Source of the DNA: CALOCN01 sp942491735
Lineage (GTDB): Bacteria; Eisenbacteria; RBG-16-71-46; JABDJR01
DNA: 64,000 nt
NCBI GenBank assembly: GCA_942491735.1
Contig: CALOCN010000001.1
Coordinates: 682,001-746,000, forward strand
Direction: 5' to 3'
Shown here: in pieces, positions 25,849 through 33,777 of the stretch
Layout: each line of letters begins with the position of its first letter
Numbering within the stretch: the first letter of the stretch is position 1
Translations under genes and position numbers: made by a program
Notes under the pieces: model-generated
Seen by the model: only the letters and a program-made list of their open reading frames with translations
Databases searched by the model: none
What the model was told of the DNA's origin: nothing

Positions 25849-28800
25849 ATGTACGTCCCACTCCACGTTCGCAGCACCTACTCGCTTTGCCGGGGGACCG
25901 CCTCCATCGGGGCCCTGGTGGACCGCGCGGCCCACTTCGGTCACGACACCCTTGCCCTCACCGATCGCAACAACCTCTACGGCCTCGTTCCCTTCATCCG
26001 TGCCTGTGACGCCGCCGGGATCCAACCGATTCCCGGGGTGGAGCTGGACGGCCCCGAGGGGCAGGTCGTTCTTCTCGCCCGGGACGAGGTAGGCTTCGCC
26101 GGTCTTTGTCGCCTGGTCACCCGGCGCATGTTCCAGCCGGATGCGTCCCTGGTTGCCGGCTTGTCCGAACTGCACCAGGGACTGCACGTGCTCACCTGTG
26201 ACCCGGTGCTGCTCGAGCAACTCGTCCCGCACATCCCCCGTGACAGCCTGTGGGCCGAACTCCCGGCCCCGCTGCATGCCCGTCCCGCCTTTGCGCGGAT
26301 CGCCGAGGCGGCGGAGCGGTTCCGTGTCCGCCCGGTGGCCACCGGTGCGGTCGCCCTGCTGGACCGCACCGATCACGCGCTACACACCACGCTCACCGCC
26401 ATCCGCACCAACGGCCTGGCCGCGTCGCTCTCGCCCCATCAGCTCGCTCATCCGGAGGCGTTCTTCAAGCCTCCCGCGGCCATGCGATCCCTGTTCCGTC
26501 GCCACGCCACCGCGCTGCGCAACACACGACTGCTCGCCGACAGTTGCGGGTTCGTTCCCCGCAGGGACCGGTGGATCTTCCCGGACCCGCCGCTTCCCGA
26601 CGGCCTGACCGCCGCCGCCCATCTCCGGCAGCTCTGCGACGCCGGCCTCGTACGCCGCTACGGCAAGCGCCCGGTCGTCGCGGTGCGTCGTCTGGAGAAG
26701 GAACTCGCGGTCATTGATCGGCTGGGCTTCTCCACCTACTTCGTGGTGGTCGGGGAGATCTGTCGCTTTGCCCACCGGCGCGGCATCGCCACCGTGGGAC
26801 GGGGGAGCGGGGCCAGCGCCCTCACCGCGTACCTGCTGGGTATCACCAACGTGGATCCCATCCGCTACGGGCTCACCTTCGAGCGCTTCCTCCATGAGAA
26901 GCGTCCCGACTGTCCGGACCTCGACATCGATCTCTGCTGGATCAAGCGGGACGAGGTGATCGAACACGTCTACGAGACCTACGGCCGTGACCGGGTGGCC
27001 ATGATCTCGACCCACAACACCTTCCAGGCCCGTTCCGCGTTTCGCGAGGCGGCCAAGGCCCATGGCATCTCCAACGCCCGGGTGAATCGGCTCAGCCGGT
27101 GTATCCCTCATTATGTGGAGGGATCGTTGCGGCGAACCCTGGATGTGTCCGCGCGTGGGCACGAGATACCGCGCACGGAAACCCCGTGGCCGCGCATCCT
27201 CGACGAGGCGGAGCGGTTGCTGGGACTCCCGCGTCACCTGGGTCTCCATCCGGGTGGCATCGTCATCTCCGACCGCCCCCTGGATCACTACGTTCCGCTG
27301 GAAGAGGCCACCAAGGGGATCGTCTGCACCCAGTTCGAGATGCGGGCGGTGGAAGCGGTGGGGCTGGTGAAGATCGACCTCCTCGGCAACCGGGCCCTGA
27401 GCACCATCCAGGAAACCCTGGAGATCGTGGCCGAACGCCACTGGACCCGCCCGGACCCGGATTCCTTTCCCCACGAGGACCGCGCCACCGCGGACCTGTT
27501 CGCCGCCGGCGACACCCTCGGGGTGTTCCAGATGGAGTCGCCCGGCATGCGCAGCCTCAACCGCATGCTCGGCACCCGTGACCTCACCACCACCATCGCC
27601 GCGGTGGCGCTCATCCGCCCCGGCCCGGCCGGGCGCGGGATGAAGGGTCTCTACTGTCGTCGCGCGCGGGGGTTGGAACCGGTGGTGCATGTGGACCCCC
27701 GCCTGGAGCCGGTGTTGCGGGAGACCTACGGGTTGTTGCTCTACGAGGAGGATGTCATGCGGGTCGCCTCCGAGGTCGCGGGGATCGGTCTCGAGGACGG
27801 GGACGTGCTGCGCCGGGCCATTGCCGGGGGGACCGCGCGGGATCGTGAGGAACTGGGAGGCACCTTCGTGGCCCGGGCACGCGAACGGGGTTACGCCCAC
27901 GACACCGCAAGCCGCATCTGGGAGCGTCTGCTCAGCTTCGGCGCGTTTGCCTTCTGCAAGGCGCACGCGGCCGGCTACGGGGTGTTGGCCTGGCAGGCGG
28001 GATGGCTCAAGGCGCACCATCCGCTGGAGTTCGCCACCGCGATCCTGAACCACCACGCCGGGATGTACTCCAAACGTACCCACCTGGAGGATGCCAAGCG
28101 CCACGGGGTGGTGGTGCAGCGCCCGCACGTGAACCGGTCCCGGGATACCTGTGTCTGCGAGGGGAGAACGCTACGCCTGGGGCTTTCCTGGATACGCGGC
28201 CTGTCCGAGTCCACCCGCGAGGCGCTTCTGGCCGAACGGGCACGCCGTCCCTTCGCCGGTCTGGAGGAGTTCCTGGTCCGGGTTCCCCGGGCCGCACGCC
28301 CCGAGGCGGAAGCGCTCATCCTGGGCGGGGCTTTCGATGACATGGGACACAGCCGGCCGGAACTGCTCTGCATCCTCGCCTCCGGCTACGACACCTTCCA
28401 CCGTCGCGCGCGCGAACGCGGTCCGGCCGCCCGCGACGATCTTTTTGTCGCCGATGCGCCGGTGGCCGCCTCGTGGGGCACCCCCTCCCTGGCCGAGTTC
28501 AGCGAGGCGGAGCGGACCTGGCAGGAGTGGCACGTGCTGGGACTCTGCGTCGATCGCCATCCCATGGCCTTCTTCCGGGAGAGCGCCGCGTTTCCCCGGG
28601 GCGTGCTCACCACCGCGGCCGCCGAACGGTGTTCGGGGCGTCGGGTGCGGGTGGCCGGGTTGGCCGCCGCGCGTCGGATCACCGCGACAAAAAAGGGGGA
28701 CGCCATGCAGTTCGTGACCCTCGAGGACGAAGCGGGGCTCCTGGAGTGCACCCTCTTCCCCGGGATCTACGCTGCGCACCGGGGACTGATCCGTGACCTG

Positions 28801-28980
28801 GGTCCCTACCTCGTGGTGGGGCGGATCGAAGAGCAGTACGGCGCTCCCACGCTCACCGTGGAGCGCATGGAGCGTGTTCCGGTTCCCGCCGACCTCGGTA
28901 CGGTTCAGGCCACCTCGCGGGGGTCGAGCCCCACGTTCATCGCCTCGACCTGCTCCAGCACATCGACGTCGGGACGATAG
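25849..28980 (+). CDS. dnaE2: DnaE2-type (error-prone) DNA polymerase III alpha subunit
   Basis: 1043 residues from ATG 25849, the usual length of DnaE2/ImuC and shorter than replicative DnaE. An N-terminal PHP domain starts LHVRSTYSLCRGTASIGALV and contains ALTDRNNLYGLVPF. The polymerase core has TVGRGSGASALTAYLLGITN, CPDLDID (Asp359, Asp361), MISTHNTFQARSAFREAAK, LHPGGIVIS and GVFQMESPGM. YEEDVMRVASEVAGI and KAHAAGYGVLAWQAGWLKAH follow. A C-terminal OB domain includes MQFVTLEDEAGLLECTLFP. It should work in lesion bypass with the nearby Pol IV; no imuA or imuB gene is present. Its last 25 codons are antisense to the convergent gene at 28905. Confidence 0.9.
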   Translation: MYVPLHVRSTYSLCRGTASIGALVDRAAHFGHDTLALTDRNNLYGLVPFIRACDAAGIQPIPGVELDGPEGQVVLLARDEVGFAGLCRLVTRRMFQPDASLVAGLSELHQGLHVLTCDPVLLEQLVPHIPRDSLWAELPAPLHARPAFARIAEAAERFRVRPVATGAVALLDRTDHALHTTLTAIRTNGLAASLSPHQLAHPEAFFKPPAAMRSLFRRHATALRNTRLLADSCGFVPRRDRWIFPDPPLPDGLTAAAHLRQLCDAGLVRRYGKRPVVAVRRLEKELAVIDRLGFSTYFVVVGEICRFAHRRGIATVGRGSGASALTAYLLGITNVDPIRYGLTFERFLHEKRPDCPDLDIDLCWIKRDEVIEHVYETYGRDRVAMISTHNTFQARSAFREAAKAHGISNARVNRLSRCIPHYVEGSLRRTLDVSARGHEIPRTETPWPRILDEAERLLGLPRHLGLHPGGIVISDRPLDHYVPLEEATKGIVCTQFEMRAVEAVGLVKIDLLGNRALSTIQETLEIVAERHWTRPDPDSFPHEDRATADLFAAGDTLGVFQMESPGMRSLNRMLGTRDLTTTIAAVALIRPGPAGRGMKGLYCRRARGLEPVVHVDPRLEPVLRETYGLLLYEEDVMRVASEVAGIGLEDGDVLRRAIAGGTARDREELGGTFVARARERGYAHDTASRIWERLLSFGAFAFCKAHAAGYGVLAWQAGWLKAHHPLEFATAILNHHAGMYSKRTHLEDAKRHGVVVQRPHVNRSRDTCVCEGRTLRLGLSWIRGLSESTREALLAERARRPFAGLEEFLVRVPRAARPEAEALILGGAFDDMGHSRPELLCILASGYDTFHRRARERGPAARDDLFVADAPVAASWGTPSLAEFSEAERTWQEWHVLGLCVDRHPMAFFRESAAFPRGVLTTAAAERCSGRRVRVAGLAAARRITATKKGDAMQFVTLEDEAGLLECTLFPGIYAAHRGLIRDLGPYLVVGRIEEQYGAPTLTVERMERVPVPADLGTVQATSRGSSPTFIASTCSSTSTSGR

Positions 28981-29471
28981 ACGATGGCCGTCTCGCAGCG
29001 CTCGCCGGGGATCACCTCGAAGAAGAGGGCGGCGTTGCGCTGCGAGGTGCCCTGTTGCAGGACCATCAGGAGATCCGCATAGGCCAGGGAAGCCGATTCG
29101 TCGATGAGCCGACTGTTGCGACGGTCTTCCATTTCCGCGGTCAGCGCGAGCACGGAGTTGCGGGGCAGACGCATCGGCATGCCGGCGTTGAGCAGGTCGG
29201 TGAGCCGGGGCAGGTTCCGCCAGTGGGTCGCAACGGCTTCCCGCAGGGTAAGCCAGTCCGCTTCGTCGATACCCGCGAACCGGACCCGGTCGTACTGGAA
29301 CCCGTGATCGGGGTAGTAGAGAAAGCACTGGACCTGGGGGACCTTGGCCTCGCTGGGCGCCTCGAACGGATCACGCGTCCGGCGCGACGAGCGGGTTTTC
29401 TGCTCGTGCACGCTGCCAACCAGATAGACGATGGCGGCCACCAGGGCGGTGGCGAGGACGATCGTGAACAC
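28905..29471 (-). CDS. Membrane-anchored protein of unknown function
   Basis: 188 residues. One N-terminal membrane segment (IVLATALVAAIVYLVGSV) anchors a soluble domain with EAKVPQVQCFLYYPDHGFQY, several arginine-rich helices (NSVLALTAEMEDRRNSRLID) and FFEVIPGERCETAIVYRPD. No family is recognised. Its 3' end overlaps the 3' end of dnaE2 by 76 bases in antisense. The next gene upstream on this strand is a TPR lipoprotein, 66 bases away, so the two may be co-transcribed. Confidence 0.65.
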   Translation of the reverse strand: MFTIVLATALVAAIVYLVGSVHEQKTRSSRRTRDPFEAPSEAKVPQVQCFLYYPDHGFQYDRVRFAGIDEADWLTLREAVATHWRNLPRLTDLLNAGMPMRLPRNSVLALTAEMEDRRNSRLIDESASLAYADLLMVLQQGTSQRNAALFFEVIPGERCETAIVYRPDVDVLEQVEAMNVGLDPREVA

Positions 29472-29537
29472 AGGGTCTCCAGGATTCGAGGTTACCGGTC
29501 CTTCCGATTATCGGCAGCGAGAATGGAAGGCTGAAGT

Positions 29538-30494
29538 TCACTTGTTGGGGGGTGGGTACTTCCGGTCCAGGAGCTGCTGCACGCCCTCGGCCTGTTGCAT
29601 CAGGTTGCTGGCAATCTGATTGCGGCGCATGGACATGAGGACCCGTCCAAGGCTGAAGTGGCTCTCCGGAGATGTGGGCTCCTCGAGCATGGCCTGCAGG
29701 AAGGCGTTGGCGGCCCGGGAGTACTCGCTCTCCCTGAGCCAGAGGGCTCCGTAGAGATAGTGGGCGCCGGCCAGTCGGGGGTCGATTTCCAGGGCCAGAT
29801 CGAGATGGGCCCTTGTCGCGACCGGATCCTCCCGGGAGGACGCCGCCCCGGCCAGGACCACGTGGGCAAAGGCCATCCGCTCGTCCAGATCCAGGGCCCG
29901 CTCCGCCGCTTCCACCGCGTCGTCCATCTCGCCGCTCCGCAGCGACGCGCTGGCAAAGAGCGCCCACAGCTCGGCGCGTTTGGGGGACTCATCGAGGGCC
30001 AGCGAGAAGATGTCCCGGGCCTCGCGGGGGCGATCGGCGGTGAGCGCGTCCATGCCCTCGCGGACCGGGTCGCCGGGCGGCGGATAGGGGAAGCCCCGTC
30101 GTTCCCAGGCCCTGGACTCGGCGTTTGCCATGTCCCGGTCGGCCCCCTCCAGGTCGCTCAGGCTCATCCGGACCAGACCGGAGAACAAGCGGGGACCCGG
30201 ATGACCGGGGTCCAGCGCCGCCGCGGCCTCGAAGTCCGCCAGCGCCTCGCGGGGTTCGTCGCGAAAACGGATAACCCCCTGGCGATAGCGCGCGCCGAAC
30301 GACTTGGTGTCGGTCTCGAGGATGCCATGGAGGCTTTCCATGGCGCGCCCGGGATCCCCTTCCATCCACCGCCGATCCGCCCGCTGCAGCTCGATGGCGT
30401 GCGGATCGGGTTTCGGGGTTTCGGATCCGGAGCAACCGCCGAGCAGCGCGGCCAACAGTCCGGGAACGAGCATGTGCCTGTGGATCGTCTTCAT
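29538..30494 (-). CDS. TPR-repeat lipoprotein
   Basis: 318 residues from ATG 30494. The N-terminus MLVPGLLAALLGGC is a lipoprotein signal with lipobox LGGC. About six tetratricopeptide-like helix pairs follow, for instance AREALADFEAAAALDPGHPG-type and MDDAVEAAERALDLDERMAF units. TPR lipoproteins act as scaffolds at the envelope. It ends NQIASNLMQQAEGVQQLLDR, a possible coiled helix. It is divergent from a cytochrome c gene. The partner is unknown. Confidence 0.8.
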   Translation of the reverse strand: MKTIHRHMLVPGLLAALLGGCSGSETPKPDPHAIELQRADRRWMEGDPGRAMESLHGILETDTKSFGARYRQGVIRFRDEPREALADFEAAAALDPGHPGPRLFSGLVRMSLSDLEGADRDMANAESRAWERRGFPYPPPGDPVREGMDALTADRPREARDIFSLALDESPKRAELWALFASASLRSGEMDDAVEAAERALDLDERMAFAHVVLAGAASSREDPVATRAHLDLALEIDPRLAGAHYLYGALWLRESEYSRAANAFLQAMLEEPTSPESHFSLGRVLMSMRRNQIASNLMQQAEGVQQLLDRKYPPPNK

Positions 30495-30638
30495 GTTTCA
30501 AGTCCGTGCCGGGGGGGACAGGACACTAGGCATCCCCGCGGAGTGCGTCAAGGGACGCCCCCGGGAGGGGACGCGCCGGCCCCGGACCCCACCCGACCTG
30601 CTAGGCTCTTCGGCTTCGTAACCGATGCGAGGCACCCC

Positions 30639-31019
30639 GTGAACCGAACCCGTCACATCCCGATTTTCCTGGTCGTTCTGGGAGCCACCCTGTACTTCCT
30701 GCTGCGGGGCGGGGAGATTCCCGACGATCCACGATACGTGGGAGTACCGGGGTACGCCACCTACAGCGAGCACTGCAAGCGGTGCCACGGGGGGGCCGGC
30801 CGGGGCGGGCGTTCCGAGCGCATGGCCAAGCGACCGGTGGACCTTTCGGCCACCGCATTTCGGGACACGGTCTCCGCGGCCGACATCGCGAAGTTCATCC
30901 GCCGCGGAAAGGGACGCATGGAAGGGTTCGACGAGATTCTCACCCCGGCCGGGATCGACTCCCTGGCTCGGCTCGTGCTCGCCTTCGGCGACACCTCCTC
31001 CACGCGGGAGACCCCATGA
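30639..31019 (+). CDS. Membrane-anchored monohaem cytochrome c
   Basis: 126 residues from GTG 30639. An uncleaved or cleaved N-terminal hydrophobic segment (IPIFLVVLGATLYFLL) precedes the haem-binding CKRCH. GKGRMEGFDEILTPAGIDSL supplies a likely Met ligand and the closing helix of a class I cytochrome c. It would carry electrons in the periplasm. A five-codon ORF (ATG 30625 to TGA 30642) ends on top of the GTG start. The 3' end overlaps the Nudix start (ATGA). Confidence 0.8.
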   Translation: MNRTRHIPIFLVVLGATLYFLLRGGEIPDDPRYVGVPGYATYSEHCKRCHGGAGRGGRSERMAKRPVDLSATAFRDTVSAADIAKFIRRGKGRMEGFDEILTPAGIDSLARLVLAFGDTSSTRETP

Positions 31020-31429
31020 CCACCCCGGTTGTCGAGGTTGCCGCCGGGATCCTGATCCGCTCCGGGGACGTGCTGTTGGGGCGCCGAACCGTCGAGCAGA
31101 GCTTTCCCCTGCAGTGGGAGTTCCCGGGGGGCAAGATCGAGCCGGGTGAGACACCCCAGGAAGCCCTGGAGCGGGAGTTCCAGGAGGAGGTGGGTCTCCA
31201 GGTTCGATGTGGCGAACTCTACGAGACCCTCGAATACGTGAACGCCGCCGGTGCATCGATCCGGGTCCGGTTCTACCGGACCGACTGGGTCGCAGGCGAA
31301 GCGAGACCCCTGGAGGTCGAAGCGGTGCGGTGGATTCCGGTCCGGGATCTTGCCGGGGTGGACTTCATCCCGTTCAACGCGGTGGTGGTGGAGCGACTGT
31401 TGGCGGAAGCGGCGGACGGGGCTAGTTGA
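31016..31429 (+). CDS. Nudix hydrolase, MutT-like
   Basis: 137 residues. The Nudix box is complete: GGKIEPGE, seven residues, REFQEEVGL, which binds Mg2+ and cleaves nucleoside diphosphate bonds. Overall length, the N-terminal VEVAAGILIRSGDVLLGRR and the PLQWEFPGGK context match MutT/8-oxo-dGTP pyrophosphatases that cleanse oxidised nucleotides, but specificity is not certain. It starts inside the stop of the cytochrome gene (ATGA), so the two are coupled. Its 3' end overlaps the convergent cupredoxin-like gene by 8 bases. Confidence 0.88.
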   Translation: MTTPVVEVAAGILIRSGDVLLGRRTVEQSFPLQWEFPGGKIEPGETPQEALEREFQEEVGLQVRCGELYETLEYVNAAGASIRVRFYRTDWVAGEARPLEVEAVRWIPVRDLAGVDFIPFNAVVVERLLAEAADGAS

Positions 31430-31868
31430 GACCCCGCGCCTGGCGGGCACTGCGTGCCTTGCGGGCGCTGTCCTCGAACAGGCTCTTGAGATAACCCCAG
31501 GTGTGGCCGTTGACCGGGGTTCCATCCTGGACCGTGACGCTTCCCGAGAGGGAGGGGACGGACCGGCTGAAGTAGGAGAACACGCCGGGGCTCTCGAAAG
31601 TGAACGTGACCTGCGGGTTGTTCGCGTCCAGCGGAAGGTCGATCAGCTTGCCGACTTCCTCATCGTCCGGGGACTCGCCGGTGGTGATGGTGTGGGTGCC
31701 GGACATCCAGGTCCAGATGACGGTGTCCCCCTGGCGGATGGAAATCTCGGAGGGGGAGAAGCCGTCGGCACTCACCTCGACGAGGTGCGTTTCCTGGGCC
31801 ATGGCGGGGACAACCCCGACGGCCAGGGCAAGGACAGTGAGCCATGTCCAAGCGAATGTACGACGCAT
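31422..31868 (-). CDS. Secreted cupredoxin-fold protein lacking most copper ligands
   Basis: 148 residues from ATG 31868, with an AAGGAGG Shine-Dalgarno. A signal peptide ends PAMAQ. The body has the plastocyanin/azurin order: VEVSADGFSPSEISIRQGD, TVIWTWMSGTHTITTG (retains the first His), then the C-terminal loop YFSRSVPSLSGSVTV. In copper-binding relatives that loop reads Y-C-x-x-H-x-x-M, but here the Cys, His and Met are replaced by Ser, Val and Leu. The fold is probably kept while type I copper binding is probably lost. The tail is basic (KARSARQARGL). Role unknown. Confidence 0.75.
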   Translation of the reverse strand: MRRTFAWTWLTVLALAVGVVPAMAQETHLVEVSADGFSPSEISIRQGDTVIWTWMSGTHTITTGESPDDEEVGKLIDLPLDANNPQVTFTFESPGVFSYFSRSVPSLSGSVTVQDGTPVNGHTWGYLKSLFEDSARKARSARQARGLN

Positions 31869-32121
31869 ACCCGCCTCCTTCTCTGAGGACAGAGGTTCTC
31901 CGACACCCAGCAGTCTATTGCAAATCGGGGTCCCATTCAAGAACCCCCTCCGCCCCGTGATCGGCGCCTTCCGGTCTAGTCGACAGTCGGACTTCACCTT
32001 GGGGGCTTCAACCCGTGCCCTGTCACCCAGAAACCCCTAAAACCGGGTCCCGGTTCCGTCGATACCCCCAAGGTTGCCCATCCGACGGGCGTCTTGGAGT
32101 GTCCCCCGGAACCGGAAGATC

Positions 32122-33777
32122 ATGCAAACCGCCAAACGGTCAGATGTTAGCGCTCTCATCCTGGCTTTGGGGCTAGGCGTCGTGGTGGGTGCCGGCTGCC
32201 AGCAGGGGCCGGCGGCCGACGACGCCTACCTGTCCTTCGTGGCCGGTCCGGTCGACGGCGGCACCTTCCGGATCTCCCTCGAGTCGGTCGATCGACTCGA
32301 CCCGGCCAGCGTGGACGACGTCTACGAAGCCACGGTGTCCAACCAGATTTTCAGCGGCCTCGTCCACTGGGACGCGGACCTCAACGTCCTCCCCGACATT
32401 GCCACCTCCTGGACCATCTCCCGGGACGGCCTGGAGTACGTCTTCGAACTGAACCCCGAGGCGCGGTTCCACACCGGACGCCAGGTGGTGGCCGAGGACT
32501 TCGTCTACAGCTTCAGCCGATTGTTCTTCCCCGAAACCCCACCCGGCATCATCCAGGACTATCTGATCCGGGTGGATGGCGTCGCGGAGTTCGCGGCGGA
32601 AGAGGCCGACCACATTCGCGGCATGGAGGCTCTGGACGCCCACACACTGCGCATTCGCCTGCACTCACCCTACCCCTCGTTCCTTTCCGTGCTCTGTATG
32701 GACCAGGCGAAGGTGGTGCCGCGCGAGCTGATCGAGGAGATCGGCAGCGACGCGTTCGGGCTCCAACCCGTGGGTACCGGTCCATTCCGTCTCGCGCAGT
32801 GGGTGCCGGACAAACGGGTGGTCCTGGTGCGTAGCGAGAACTACTACAGAACGCCGGCCCATCTGGACAGCGTGATCATGGTGCACAACCCCAGCGACCA
32901 GGGGGAGCGCAGCCGCGAGGACTTCCTCGCCGACCGGCTCGACATGCACGAGGTGCGGGAGGCCGAGGTGCCGCAGCTGCGGGCCAAGCGAACCGTACGG
33001 ATCGTCCGGCGCCTGGAACTCAGCATGGAGTTCCTCGGTTTCAACGTGACCCTGGCCCCCTTCGACGATCGGCGGGTACGCCGCGCGGTGGCCATGGCGC
33101 TGGACTACGACGCCCTGCAGGAGGCGGCCGGGGTGGGATTCAAACGGCCGGTGGGGCTGCTTCCCCCCGGGATGGCCGGGTATACCCCGGACGCCAAGCT
33201 GATCCCCCTGGACATCGAGGGTGCGCGCACCCTGCTCGGGGAGGCCGGCTACGACGAAACGAACCCGCTCCGGTTCGAGATCCTCAGCTCCAGCCGCACC
33301 GTCCACGCCGCCATCCGGGACAGCGTGGTCATCCGTTCCCTGGCCCGGGCGGGGATCCAGGCCGTGGTGCGCAACGTGGGTTGGCGTGAGCTCAACGAGG
33401 GGATCGACAACCGGACCGCCCCCGCCTACCAGATCACCTGGATCGCCGACCTGCCCGATCCCGACAGTTTTCTCTACACGCTCCTCGCCTCGGACGGTGT
33501 GTACAACCTGTTCGACTACGGCAACGCCCGGGTGGATTCGCTCCTGGATGCCGGCCGTGGGGAGCTTGAGGTCCCGGTTCGTCTGGGGCGCTACCGGGAG
33601 GCCGAGAAGCTGGTGCTCGCCGATGCGCCGCTCATTCCCCTCTTCAATGTCATGACCAGTTTTGCCCTGCAGCCCCGGGTGAAGGGCGTGGAGATGTCGC
33701 CGTTCGGCATCTGCAGCGTGCCATTCCAGAAGATCTGGCTCAAGCCGGAATCGGAGGAGATCTATGCTGCGTTTTAA
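32122..33777 (+). CDS. ABC-type peptide-binding lipoprotein (SBP family 5)
   Basis: 551 residues from ATG 32122. A lipoprotein signal precedes VGAGC. The family 5 fold is shown by VSNQIFSGLVHWDADLNVLP, TSWTISRDGLEYVFELNPEA, VVAEDFVYSFSRLF, GTGPFRLAQWVPDKRVVLVR and RRVRRAVAMALDYD. Such proteins capture oligopeptides, nickel chelates or signals. No permease or ATPase gene is adjacent. Instead the 3' end overlaps by 14 bases a hybrid histidine kinase gene, so this protein may be a sensory co-receptor and not a transporter subunit. Confidence 0.85.
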   Translation: MQTAKRSDVSALILALGLGVVVGAGCQQGPAADDAYLSFVAGPVDGGTFRISLESVDRLDPASVDDVYEATVSNQIFSGLVHWDADLNVLPDIATSWTISRDGLEYVFELNPEARFHTGRQVVAEDFVYSFSRLFFPETPPGIIQDYLIRVDGVAEFAAEEADHIRGMEALDAHTLRIRLHSPYPSFLSVLCMDQAKVVPRELIEEIGSDAFGLQPVGTGPFRLAQWVPDKRVVLVRSENYYRTPAHLDSVIMVHNPSDQGERSREDFLADRLDMHEVREAEVPQLRAKRTVRIVRRLELSMEFLGFNVTLAPFDDRRVRRAVAMALDYDALQEAAGVGFKRPVGLLPPGMAGYTPDAKLIPLDIEGARTLLGEAGYDETNPLRFEILSSSRTVHAAIRDSVVIRSLARAGIQAVVRNVGWRELNEGIDNRTAPAYQITWIADLPDPDSFLYTLLASDGVYNLFDYGNARVDSLLDAGRGELEVPVRLGRYREAEKLVLADAPLIPLFNVMTSFALQPRVKGVEMSPFGICSVPFQKIWLKPESEEIYAAF

